Of a DNA stretch of 64,000 nucleotides, positions 36,599 through 44,819 are shown piece by piece. How positions within the stretch are numbered: position 1 is the first letter of the stretch; every line of letters starts with the position of its first letter. Position numbers and translations under genes: made by a program. Location of the stretch: contig JBKBLI010000011.1 in NCBI GenBank assembly GCA_046296435.1, positions 7,753 to 71,752 of the forward strand, read 5' to 3'. This stretch comes from M3007 sp046296435. Lineage in GTDB: Bacteria > Bacteroidota > Bacteroidia > Chitinophagales > Saprospiraceae. The notes beneath the pieces are model-generated. The model worked only from the letters and a program-made list of their open reading frames with translations, had not been told where the DNA came from and did no database searches.

Positions 36599-37177
36599 TC
36601 AAGAGGTCTGAAGGAGGAAAAAAACAAACAAATAAACCCAGAGGGCATCCACAAAATGCCAGTATTGTACAACCAGATCGAAACGTAGGCGCCGTCTGGG
36701 AGTAGGCCTGAAAGGAAGGCGCCAGGCGTGAATCATCGCCATAACCAAAGCCGCCACACCGCCCAAAACGTGCGCAGCATGCAAGCCCGAAATGACATAG
36801 ATGAACGAACTCGATGGATTGATGGTAAAAGAAGCGCCCATGCTATTAAGCGCCTCCCACCCCTTGTATTGCAAAACAACAAACAAAAGACCCAATACAA
36901 AGGTCGCCAAAAGCATACGCTTGTAGGTTTGTTCCTGTGAGCGATTGAAAGCCCGCCAGGACAAATGCAACGTAAAACTACTGGCCAAGATCACGAGCGT
37001 GCTTAGGAAAAAGACGTCCGGCAGCTTGAACTCCAGCCAATTGCCGGCTGCGCGGCGTACCACATACGCGCTGGTAAATGCGCCAAACATCATGATTATG
37101 CTGGCTATACCGACCCAAAGAGCAAACTTGAGCGGGGGAATTTTATTTTTCTTATATTCTGAAGTGACAGCTTCCAT
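36599..37177 (-). CDS. cytochrome c oxidase subunit III (first, shorter copy)
   Basis: A 192-residue five-helix subunit III family protein starting MEAVTSEYKKNKIPPLKFALWVG. Signature helices include FGAFTSAYVVRRAAGNWLEF, FTLHLSWRAFNRSQEQTY, FIYVISGLHAAHVLGGVAALVM and VVQYWHFVDALWVYLFVFFLLQ. The frame upstream of ATG 37177 runs into ctaB and is not used; the ctaB stop codon is only two bases away, so the two are translationally linked. The protein lacks the first two helices of the classical seven-helix form, as in many caa3-type oxidases. It probably forms one of the subunit III positions of the aa3-type oxidase encoded here. Confidence 0.92.
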   Translation of the reverse strand: MEAVTSEYKKNKIPPLKFALWVGIASIIMMFGAFTSAYVVRRAAGNWLEFKLPDVFFLSTLVILASSFTLHLSWRAFNRSQEQTYKRMLLATFVLGLLFVVLQYKGWEALNSMGASFTINPSSSFIYVISGLHAAHVLGGVAALVMAMIHAWRLPFRPTPRRRLRFDLVVQYWHFVDALWVYLFVFFLLQTS

Positions 37178-37179
37178 AA

Positions 37180-38202
37180 TTAAAACAAATTTTGCGCGTG
37201 AGCCAATCGATCTACCAAAATCACAATCAGCGACAAAGGCAAATGTATGAATGAAGCAAACATTTGCGCACGAGCCGCCTCGCGATCGCACGAGCGATAT
37301 AGCGCCCAGCACCGCCAGGCAAAGTAAAAATTAAGCGCATTCANNNNNNNNNNNNNNNNNNNNNNNNNNNNNNNNNNNNNNNNNNNNNNNNNNNNNNNNN
37401 NNNNNNNNNNNNNNNNNNNNNNNNNNNNNNNNNNNNNNNNNNNTCCAATCATGGCCCATATGCTATAAAGCCCGTAGGCGTATCCTGCCAATGCGTTCAA
37501 AACAAGAAAAATGCAGAATAAAAACGAAGCTAATCCTACGCTCGCATCTTTTCGACCATTTTTCGATGGCAATAACTGATACCCGGCGCGCTTGTAATCG
37601 TCGTCGGCCAACCAGGCTACAGCCCAAAAATGCGGAAACTGCCATAGAAACTGTAAGGCAAAAAGCATAAAGGCCAGATGCGCTAAAGATCCATTAGCCG
37701 CTACAACGCCGATCAATAGGGGTAATGCGCCGGGTACCGCGCCAACGGCTACAGCCAATGGCGTACTTCGCTTTAGCGGAGTGTAAACAAAAGCGTACGA
37801 TATGAGCGACAAAGCCCCAAAAAAACCGGCTAATGGATGAATGGCAGACAACATCACTAAACCGACTAACGACATCATACCGGCAATCAATACCGCCGTC
37901 GAAACGCTCATTCGCCCGGTTGCAACTGGGCGATTGGCCGTGCGGGTCATGATCAAATCATACTCGCGTTCCAAAACTTGATTGAGCGCATTAGCGGCGC
38001 CCGTCACCAAAAAACCGCCTATACAAAGTGTTGCAGCTACCCCCAGATCAAAAGCAAAGCCGGCGGCAATAGCATATGACATCACTGCGGAAAACAAAAC
38101 CAAAGAGGTCAGACGAAATTTGACCAGCAACTGGAAATCACTCCAGATGCCCGCTTTTTTCGCTGACTTCTCGTCAAGCGTTTTGACTTGCACTTTTGAC
38201 AT
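37180..38202 (-). CDS. ctaB: protoheme IX farnesyltransferase, interrupted by an assembly gap
   Basis: A UbiA-family polytopic enzyme converting heme B to heme O, the first step toward the heme A of the oxidase (also called CyoE). It starts MSKVQVKTLDEKSAKK. Prenyl-diphosphate and metal-binding motifs are NALNQVLEREYDLIMTRTANRP (first Asp motif) and WLADDDYKRAGYQLLPSKNGR (second Asp motif). A hundred N (37344-37443) interrupt the last third between YSIWAMIG and NALNFYFAWRC. The frame is kept only if the true gap is 1 modulo 3 bases. No heme A synthase gene (ctaA) is in the window. The gene lies 94 bases after coxA, with a hairpin in between, and two bases before the subunit III gene. Confidence 0.92.
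   Translation of the reverse strand: MSKVQVKTLDEKSAKKAGIWSDFQLLVKFRLTSLVLFSAVMSYAIAAGFAFDLGVAATLCIGGFLVTGAANALNQVLEREYDLIMTRTANRPVATGRMSVSTAVLIAGMMSLVGLVMLSAIHPLAGFFGALSLISYAFVYTPLKRSTPLAVAVGAVPGALPLLIGVVAANGSLAHLAFMLFALQFLWQFPHFWAVAWLADDDYKRAGYQLLPSKNGRKDASVGLASFLFCIFLVLNALAGYAYGLYSIWAMIGXXXXXXXXXXXXXXXXXXXXXXXXXXXXXXXXXXNALNFYFAWRCWALYRSCDREAARAQMFASFIHLPLSLIVILVDRLAHAQNLF
37344..37443. other. assembly gap (100 N)
   Basis: A run of 100 N inside ctaB. Unlike the other two gaps, closing it to zero would create a frameshift and stop, so at least one base is missing. The flanks lie in a transmembrane helix, so the loss may be small. Confidence 0.95.
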
Positions 38203-38236
38203 ATGCTTTGTTTATCCCCTTGAAGTGATTTTGGTC

Positions 38237-38279
38237 CCCGGAGCGGGAGCAGACGCAACGCGCGCACACCCGCTCCGGG
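38237..38279. repeat. GC-rich hairpin between coxA and ctaB
   Basis: A perfect 11-bp inverted repeat cccggagcggg (38237-38247) / cccgctccggg (38269-38279) with a 21-base loop. No T tract follows on the minus strand, so it is more likely a processing or stabilising hairpin that sets different transcript levels for coxA and ctaB than a full terminator. Confidence 0.6.
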
Positions 38280-38296
38280 AGCAATTGAAAGTTCGC

Positions 38297-40150
38297 TTAG
38301 TGGCCGTGATCATGCTCGTTTTCAGCAAGCGGCACAACTTGCGGCACGTATTCTTTCCCGTCCTTTCCATAATCATAGGGCCAACGCTGAACGGTCGGTA
38401 TTTTACCGGGCCAGTTGCCGTGACCCGGCTCAATAGGCGTAGTCCATTCGAGCGTGCTGGCGCCCCACGGGTTGGGATTTGTCATCTTGCGACCGCTGAA
38501 TATCGAGTAAAAGAAATTGATGATAAACAGAACCTGCAAGAAAAACACAACGATCGCTGCAACAGTGATAAATTGGTTGAGATCGACAAAGTGGCGAAAC
38601 GCATCAAAACCATCCATGCTGTAATAACGGCGCGGCACGCCGGCCATGCCCGTGTAGTGCATCGGCCAGAACACTGCATATGCGCCAAACAGCGTACCCC
38701 AGAAGTGAATCTTGCCCAGCGTCTCGTTCATGAAGCGGCCAAACATCTTCGGGAACCAATGGTAAATACCTGCAAACATGCCAAAGAAAGCCGCAACCCC
38801 CATCACAATGTGGAAGTGAGCCACAACAAAATAGGTGTCGTGCAACTGTATATCAATGGCGGAATTACCCAGGAAAATACCTGTCAGACCGCCGGAAATA
38901 AACATCGAAACAAAACCTATTCCAAATAAACTCGCCGAATTAAAGCGGAAATTGGAACCATAAACCGTACTGATCCAGTTAAACACCTTCACAGCGGACG
39001 GCACCGCAATAATCAGCGTGAAGATCACAAAGAAATTGCTGATGAATGGATTCACGCCCGACATAAACATGTGGTGCGCCCATACGATAAACGACAAGAA
39101 AGCAATCGCCAAAATGGAAAACACCATGGCGCGGTACCCAAATATGGGTTTGCGCGCGTGCACCGACAACACCTCGGATACGATGCCCATAGCCGGCAAA
39201 ATAATGATATATACCTCCGGGTGACCCAGGAACCAGAACAGGTGCTGGTAAAGGATCGGGCTACCGCCTATGCGATCCAAAATCTCTCCGCCAACCACAA
39301 TCTCGCTCAAATAAAACGAAGTGCCCATCCCGCGGTCAAACGCCAACAGCAAAACGCCGGAAAGCAATACCGGGAATGACAAAACGCCGATGATAGCCGT
39401 AATGAAGAAGGCCCAGATGGTCAACGGCATACGCCAAAGGCTCATCCCCTTAGTGCGCAGGTTGAGCACCGTGGTGATATAGTTGATCCCGCCTAACAGG
39501 GCTGAAACAATAAACAAAGCCATCGAGATGATCCACATGGTCATACCTGTGCCGGACCCTTCCGACGCCTGGGGCAGTGCGCTCAATGGAGGATATGCCG
39601 TCCATCCACCCGAAAACGGCCCCGTGCTCAGGAACAACGACAAGAACATCACAATGCCCGCCAGGAAAAATGCCCAATAAGAAAAGGCATTCAGGAGGGG
39701 GGAAGCCATGTCGCGCGCGCCCAGTTGAAGGGGTATGAGCAAATTCGAAAACGTACCGCTCAAGCCGGCCGTCAATACAAAGAATACCAGAATCGTACCG
39801 TGCATGGTCACCAACGCATAATAGAATTCCGGATCGAGTTTTCCAACGCCTTCAGCGCTTACCGTAATCCACTTGCCAAGAATTGGCTTGAGCCAGGCGA
39901 GATCAGCCTCGGGGAAGCCCAATTGGAGGCGGAAAACAATAGACATGGCGGCGCCCATGAAGGCCCAGAAAATACCCGTCATCAAAAATTGACGCGCAAT
40001 CATCTTGTGATCGGTGCTGAAGATGTAATGCGTCAAGAAATTTGACTGATATTTGTCGCCATGATGATGCTCATGGAAATGATCGTCGTAGCCCAATTCT
40101 TGGGTTAGCTTTTCCTCTAAGGTTTCAACGGCATTAATTACGTTAGCCAT
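38297..40150 (-). CDS. ctaD: cytochrome c oxidase subunit I
   Basis: A 617-residue catalytic subunit with about 12 transmembrane helices. Heme and copper ligands are all present: His117 in VTMHGTILVF (low-spin heme), His310 and Tyr314 in GHPEVY (CuB and cross-linked Tyr), His359/360 in WAHHMF (CuB), and His445/His447 in VVAHFH (heme a3 and heme a). The N-terminus has a His-rich stretch (HFHEHHHGDK, residues 24-33) before the first helix. The start is ATG 40150; a TTG two codons earlier is less likely. It lies 84 bases after coxB and 94 before ctaB. With ActA-F it should form an ACIII-aa3-type respiratory supercomplex reducing oxygen and pumping protons. Confidence 0.97.
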   Translation of the reverse strand: MANVINAVETLEEKLTQELGYDDHFHEHHHGDKYQSNFLTHYIFSTDHKMIARQFLMTGIFWAFMGAAMSIVFRLQLGFPEADLAWLKPILGKWITVSAEGVGKLDPEFYYALVTMHGTILVFFVLTAGLSGTFSNLLIPLQLGARDMASPLLNAFSYWAFFLAGIVMFLSLFLSTGPFSGGWTAYPPLSALPQASEGSGTGMTMWIISMALFIVSALLGGINYITTVLNLRTKGMSLWRMPLTIWAFFITAIIGVLSFPVLLSGVLLLAFDRGMGTSFYLSEIVVGGEILDRIGGSPILYQHLFWFLGHPEVYIIILPAMGIVSEVLSVHARKPIFGYRAMVFSILAIAFLSFIVWAHHMFMSGVNPFISNFFVIFTLIIAVPSAVKVFNWISTVYGSNFRFNSASLFGIGFVSMFISGGLTGIFLGNSAIDIQLHDTYFVVAHFHIVMGVAAFFGMFAGIYHWFPKMFGRFMNETLGKIHFWGTLFGAYAVFWPMHYTGMAGVPRRYYSMDGFDAFRHFVDLNQFITVAAIVVFFLQVLFIINFFYSIFSGRKMTNPNPWGASTLEWTTPIEPGHGNWPGKIPTVQRWPYDYGKDGKEYVPQVVPLAENEHDHGH

Positions 40151-40234
40151 AACCAAGTTTGAATTTTGTGTGTGAATGTTGAAAAAACCTCGGGTAAAAG
40201 GTGTTTAAGCTATATTCTCTCGGAGTATTCGGAT

Positions 40235-41734
40235 TTATTGCGAAACAATAGTAAACTCTGTGCGGCGATTCTTCGCGCGGGCCGCATCGGTGTCTGCGGT
40301 ATCCAATGGCCGCGTTTGTCCATACCCTACCGCACGCAATCGCGAGGCGTCAATACCTTTCGAAACCAGATAATTAACCACGCCTGCCGCGCGCTGTTGC
40401 GAAAGTGTCAAATTGGCGGACGCATCGCCTGTGTTGTCCGTATGCCCAGCTACCTGGACAACCATCTTTGGATACATTTTGAGCGCTTCCAAAAGATTGT
40501 CCAACTCGTATCGGCTATCGGCGGTCAGATTAGCCGATCCCGTCTCATAGTTGACATACTGCAGGGTAAGCGTCTTATCTGCCTGGTCTGTTGACTCAAC
40601 AGCTTTTTTTATGTTGTCGCTAAACTCCTTGGCGCGCATACCCACTTCAATAGGTAGGATCTTACCCTTGTTCGGATCCTCGTCCGTATTGCGCATTTGC
40701 TCCAGATAAAACGACTCCTGCGTTTTGAGCCAGGCATCGTATTCATCCTGAGGTACTATGCGCAAAATACGCCTCATGGCGTAGTGGCTCTTACCGCACA
40801 ACTCTGCGCAGGCCAATTCGTAATCAAATTTTTCCCATCGCTTCGGACCATTTGGGTCTTTGGGATCGAAAGGCGTATTGTACTCCGGATACTTGCGCAA
40901 TTCGTTGCGGAATTCCGCCGTCGTTTTAACAGGCGTAAATACAAAGTATGTAGGCATACCCGGAACGGCATCCATTTTCACACGGAAGTGCGGCAGATAA
41001 AAATTGTGCAACACGTCCTTGGCGGTGATGCGCACGCGCACCTTTTTTCCTACCGGCAAGTAGATTTCCTGTCCCGGCAAAATATCGTCGTGACCATCTG
41101 GATCGCGAAAATCCATACCCAGTTGATTGCCGCCGGTAGTCAGTTTGTAATCGCGGGCGCCCAACTTGCCATCGGGGCCGGGATAACGTATAATCCAGTT
41201 GAATTGCTGTCCGGTAGCCTCAATCTCAATAAATTCTTCGTCGGGATTGACGTCGGCCATTACCTCGTTCCAGGCATTCAGCCCGCGTACAACCAAGAAG
41301 GTCATGACCACCGCGGGGATCGCCGTCCAGAAGATTTCCAAGCGGTTGTCATGCGCAATAAATTGCGCGCGACGGCCTTCGCGCCAGCGATATTTGTAGG
41401 CAAACCAAAACAATGCGATGTGCGTCAGGACAAACACAATACCCGTGAAGAACAGCGTGATATTGAACATGCTATCCAGTACGCTGCCATGAGCCGAAGC
41501 CGCTTTGAGGGGACCATATCCCAACATCTGATTTCGGTACATGTAAGCCGACAAAACTGTTGCGGTCAGAAAAACCACCAAGAATACCAACGAGAGAATT
41601 GCATTCCACTTGCTGTTGTCGCGCAAGGTTGCGAGTTCTCCTTTGATTTGCGCAGTTAATTCCGTCACCTTAGCGATCTGCACCAATACGATGGAGATCA
41701 AGATAACACAAAGTATGATGATAAGTCCAGTCAT
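40235..41734 (-). CDS. cytochrome c oxidase subunit II fused to an OmpA-type peptidoglycan-binding domain
   Basis: A 499-residue protein, much longer than the usual 250-350 residues. Four hydrophobic helices (about 3-20, 46-66, 92-112, 133-152) precede a periplasmic CuA cupredoxin domain (about 165-330). All CuA ligands are present: His243 in DVLHNFYLPHF and Cys309, Glu311, Cys313, His317 and Met320 in CAELCGKSHYAM. A linker (about 331-385) leads to a full OmpA C-terminal domain (about 388-499). It contains GHTDNTGDASANLTLSQQRA, SRLRAVGYGQTRP and RAKNRRTEF. Asp433 and Arg448 match the diaminopimelate-binding pair, 15 residues apart. The start at 41734 drops 27 non-conserved codons. It is encoded between actF and coxA. 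It should pass electrons to subunit I while binding peptidoglycan. Confidence 0.93.
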   Translation of the reverse strand: MTGLIIILCVILISIVLVQIAKVTELTAQIKGELATLRDNSKWNAILSLVFLVVFLTATVLSAYMYRNQMLGYGPLKAASAHGSVLDSMFNITLFFTGIVFVLTHIALFWFAYKYRWREGRRAQFIAHDNRLEIFWTAIPAVVMTFLVVRGLNAWNEVMADVNPDEEFIEIEATGQQFNWIIRYPGPDGKLGARDYKLTTGGNQLGMDFRDPDGHDDILPGQEIYLPVGKKVRVRITAKDVLHNFYLPHFRVKMDAVPGMPTYFVFTPVKTTAEFRNELRKYPEYNTPFDPKDPNGPKRWEKFDYELACAELCGKSHYAMRRILRIVPQDEYDAWLKTQESFYLEQMRNTDEDPNKGKILPIEVGMRAKEFSDNIKKAVESTDQADKTLTLQYVNYETGSANLTADSRYELDNLLEALKMYPKMVVQVAGHTDNTGDASANLTLSQQRAAGVVNYLVSKGIDASRLRAVGYGQTRPLDTADTDAARAKNRRTEFTIVSQ

Positions 41735-41818
41735 TTTAAGACAATTTTTGTCATTTAACTTTCTTTGGCCTTCTCTTGTTTTGAGGGAGATATTGTTTAG
41801 ATTGATTCCAGACAATAT

Positions 41819-43354
41819 TCAATGATGGTCGTCGCCGCGCTCCTCGCCCTCCGGGAAAACGCCTGTCTCGTGGTGCAAACTTTCCTCCAGGAAAGGATCG
41901 CGCAGCGGAACAAGCGAGGCGGAGGTTAATTTATTGAAAAGGAAAAAGAGGAAGAGGCTCAAGAAGCCGATAAACACAAAGATTTCAGCGAATCCCGGCA
42001 AGGTAAAGCCTGCCTTGAAAGGCAATTTGCCCCCGTGCGCGCCGGCGCCGTGAGCATCTTCGCCATGGCCGTCGCCCTCATGGGAGGCGGCCGATGCAAC
42101 GGCAGTCTCAACGGCGGCTGCATGCGAGCCTGCGGCTTGCCCATGCGCATCGCTTTCGCCCGTTGCGCCATGCGCGTCATGAGCGTGCGAGTCGTCTGCA
42201 TGAGCCATATCGGCGGCAGTCAGCGTTTTGGTATGCCCGTCGTCGTGATGAGAGGCGTCGCTATGATGAGCGCCGTGTTCGGCATGCATGGCCGCCAGGC
42301 GCGCGCCTGGCTTAACCATGTGGAACACATCCCACCAGTGACCAATAAACACAACCAGACTCACAAAAAACATCGTCCCCAGCTTGCGCTTCGTGTCGTT
42401 GCGCATCAATATGAAAAACGGCGTTACAAAATTGAGCAACAGATTCCCCCAGAACAATACCGGATAATTGGTCATGCGCTCGTTGAAATACACAGTCTCT
42501 TCCCCATTATTAGCATACCAAATCAACATGAATTGGTCAAACCAAAGATAGGTCCAGAATACGCTGATACCGAATAGATATTTACCCAGATCGTGCAGGT
42601 GCTCGCGGGTCACGTATTCCATGTATCCCTGCGACTTCATGAAGATGATGACCATGATGGTCAAAGACAGGCCGGCAAGGAAGAGCGATGCCGAAGTATA
42701 CCAAGCGAACATGGTGCTGTACCAGTGCGTATCGATGGACATCAGCACCTGCCATATGAATACCGGGCTTAAAAAACCAATAATCGGCAAGGCCGAAGCC
42801 GACCACTTGCGCTGCTTTTTGTAGTAGTCAAACGACTCGGTCTCGTTAGTATCTTGTTCGATGGAGGCTTTGCGCAAATTTTTTGCCCAAAAATACCAAA
42901 GCAATATGAAACCAATCGTGGAAACCGTGTAAAACACCGGATTCAGAAATCCGGATTTACCTGCGATGATCTCGTCGTATTCAGGGCTTGCCGGATCGTT
43001 GACGCCCGGCACATTCCAGTGATACAAATGGTGCAGATGCGCCCACACGCCCAACGTGAGCACCCCAATCAGAATGGCGCCGATGCCCAAGAACTCTCCC
43101 ATAGCTTCCCAAACGCGCTTGAATACCGTATTCCAGCCGCCGAAAGCCGTAATCTGAGCAGTCAGGAAAAAAAGCATAAACAACGCAATCCCAGTAAAAA
43201 ACAAGGAGTTATGCAGCCAGTTTGTCCAAAAGCGGGTATGAAACTGGTCGTCTCCTATGAAACTCATTAGAAGACCGAGTACGCCAAGCCCCATTCCTGC
43301 AAATAGCACGGTCTTGAGTTTGCCGTCAAATTCGAATCGCGTGTTCAGATTCAT
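41819..43354 (-). CDS. actF: alternative complex III subunit ActF with a histidine-rich insert
   Basis: A 511-residue membrane protein with about ten helices. Regions such as HTRFWTNWLHNSLFFTGIALFM, WAHLHHLYHWNVPGVNDP, FWTYLWFDQFMLIWYANNGEET and FVSLVVFIGHWWDVFHMV match the quinol:cytochrome c oxidoreductase subunit of ACIII. Between the penultimate and last helices (residues 357-440) is a low-complexity segment of Ala/Asp/Gly with 17 His. The last helix (about 453-473) and a His/Glu-rich tail follow. ActF is a membrane subunit beside ActC in the quinol-oxidising core. It follows actE by 25 bases and precedes coxB by 84. ATG 43354 is chosen over a TTG four codons upstream. Confidence 0.9.
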   Translation of the reverse strand: MNLNTRFEFDGKLKTVLFAGMGLGVLGLLMSFIGDDQFHTRFWTNWLHNSLFFTGIALFMLFFLTAQITAFGGWNTVFKRVWEAMGEFLGIGAILIGVLTLGVWAHLHHLYHWNVPGVNDPASPEYDEIIAGKSGFLNPVFYTVSTIGFILLWYFWAKNLRKASIEQDTNETESFDYYKKQRKWSASALPIIGFLSPVFIWQVLMSIDTHWYSTMFAWYTSASLFLAGLSLTIMVIIFMKSQGYMEYVTREHLHDLGKYLFGISVFWTYLWFDQFMLIWYANNGEETVYFNERMTNYPVLFWGNLLLNFVTPFFILMRNDTKRKLGTMFFVSLVVFIGHWWDVFHMVKPGARLAAMHAEHGAHHSDASHHDDGHTKTLTAADMAHADDSHAHDAHGATGESDAHGQAAGSHAAAVETAVASAASHEGDGHGEDAHGAGAHGGKLPFKAGFTLPGFAEIFVFIGFLSLFLFFLFNKLTSASLVPLRDPFLEESLHHETGVFPEGEERGDDHH

Positions 43355-43379
43355 ATTTTTTTGCAATTAAAAGTCTGAG

Positions 43380-44186
43380 TTATTGCACGACGCGAACGCG
43401 GGCTGGGCCGCTTGCTACGCCTTGCGCGGGTTTTTCAACATTGCTCAACGTGTTAGCCGTCTCGCTGTATTCGGTTTTGTTGTTTTGGGCTTGCAGGGCG
43501 CGAATGTGGTGGATCACCTGCCAACGCTCTTCATAATTGAGTTTTTCCTTGTAAGCGCCCATCACGTTTTTGCCGTACATGATAGAGAAATAGTACCGCC
43601 CGTTACCGGCATTGACCATTTCGTCGATGATAAAACTCTTCGGACCGGCGAGATAACGGGAATTGGGCATGGTCACCAACCAACCTTGACCGTCGCCTTT
43701 TTCGCCGTGGCAGATGCCGCAGTAAATGTTATACAATTCTTTGCCTCGTTCGAGTCCCGCCTGGGTGATCGGGAAAGGATTGTCTTTCATTTCGATCTCG
43801 CAGCGCAAGCGATCGTCCTCGTTATTTTCATAGTAAAAAGGGGCGTAAGGATTGACCTGCGCGGCAACGGCGTTGGGCGCATTTTTACCGCGCACAACGT
43901 CCAGCGCCTCAGCGCCGCCGTACTGCACGCCTGTAAAGCCGCGCGGCACCGTCCCTTCTACGTTGTAACGCGGACGGGAAAGCTCAGCCTTAGAAAAAAT
44001 GTTATCCTCTGGACTGTTCCAATGATTGTACTTGTAATCGTTGAGCGTATTGGCTTCGTAAGTGATCGGGTGGGCCATATCGGGCATATATTCATGACCC
44101 GTTTTGTTGCCGGATGCCGGCGAACAAAGCGAAAAGAACCAAGCCAAAAGCGCTATGCCAACAAGCGCGCCAAGTGCGTATTTCAT
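43380..44186 (-). CDS. actE: alternative complex III subunit ActE, monoheme cytochrome c
   Basis: A 268-residue exported c-type cytochrome. The N-terminus is a hydrophobic leader with a cysteine at residue 21 that may be lipidated. The heme motif is Cys156-Gly-Ile-Cys159-His160 in YCGICHGEKGDGQG. The methionine axial ligand is probably in the later region around MYGKNVMGAY. The segment before the heme (NPFPITQAGLERGKELYNI) is typical of ActE. The protein passes electrons from ActA/ActB to the oxidase CuA or a soluble cytochrome. The C-terminal 35 residues are a low-complexity tail. It lies 60 bases after actD and 25 before actF. Confidence 0.92.
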   Translation of the reverse strand: MKYALGALVGIALLAWFFSLCSPASGNKTGHEYMPDMAHPITYEANTLNDYKYNHWNSPEDNIFSKAELSRPRYNVEGTVPRGFTGVQYGGAEALDVVRGKNAPNAVAAQVNPYAPFYYENNEDDRLRCEIEMKDNPFPITQAGLERGKELYNIYCGICHGEKGDGQGWLVTMPNSRYLAGPKSFIIDEMVNAGNGRYYFSIMYGKNVMGAYKEKLNYEERWQVIHHIRALQAQNNKTEYSETANTLSNVEKPAQGVASGPARVRVVQ

Positions 44187-44246
44187 AGATGCTTGTTTGT
44201 TATCGTGATTGAGCAGACCTGTGAAAGGCCGGCCAAAATTTTTCGA

Positions 44247-44780
44247 TCAGATTTCTTTTTCGTGCACCTCGGCGGCGCCCGTTTTTCCGAAGAAGTTTTT
44301 CAGACCATCTACCTCCGATCCGGGGGTCTCTGACACGTCGAAAGCGATGCAAAACTTATCGTCGGTGATTCTATTATCCAGGATCTTTGGTTTCATGCCC
44401 GGCCACATTCCGCATACGGTGTAGAAGGTAATCGTCATCCCCCAGGCGGCGAAGAGCACCGTCATTTCGAAAGTAATGGGGATAAACGAGGGCACCGCCC
44501 AATATGGTTTACCGCCAAAAATGGTCGGCCAGTCGCGGGTAAAGATCCAGGTCATGGCTAAAAATCCAAAAGTAGCGCCAATGGCTCCGAAGATAAACCC
44601 GAGGTAATGCAAGCGGCTTTCGGACAATCCAAGAATCGGATCCAAACCGTGAACTGGAAAGGGCGTGTAAACGTCCATGATATCCAAATGGGCCTCCTTG
44701 GCGCGCTTTACGGCGCCTTTGAGGTCTTCTTCGTCATTGTAAAGCCCAAACAGGACTTTCTTGGTGCTTGCTGCGGTCAT
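44247..44780 (-). CDS. actD: alternative complex III subunit ActD (DUF3341)
   Basis: A 177-residue protein starting MTAASTKKVLFGLYNDEEDL; the upstream codons are not conserved. The N-terminal domain (1-70, GLYNDEEDLKGAVKRAKEAHLDIMDVYTPFPVHGLD) is a small alpha/beta cytoplasmic domain of the DUF3341 type. Two transmembrane helices follow (about 70-90 and 108-130, FEMTVLFAAWGMTITFY). The C-terminus (DKFCIAFDV) is a short soluble strand. This is the standard ActD build. Its job in the complex is structural, packing beside ActC and ActF. It lies 39 bases after actC and 60 before actE. Confidence 0.93.
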   Translation of the reverse strand: MTAASTKKVLFGLYNDEEDLKGAVKRAKEAHLDIMDVYTPFPVHGLDPILGLSESRLHYLGFIFGAIGATFGFLAMTWIFTRDWPTIFGGKPYWAVPSFIPITFEMTVLFAAWGMTITFYTVCGMWPGMKPKILDNRITDDKFCIAFDVSETPGSEVDGLKNFFGKTGAAEVHEKEI

Positions 44781-44819
44781 AGTATATGCTCTATTGTTGC
44801 GCAATTATTTGCAGGTGAA

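Noticed and set aside
38203..38296. Possible small gene or RNA between coxA and ctaB
   Set aside because: Only a hairpin without start codon context; too short and no RNA family resemblance.
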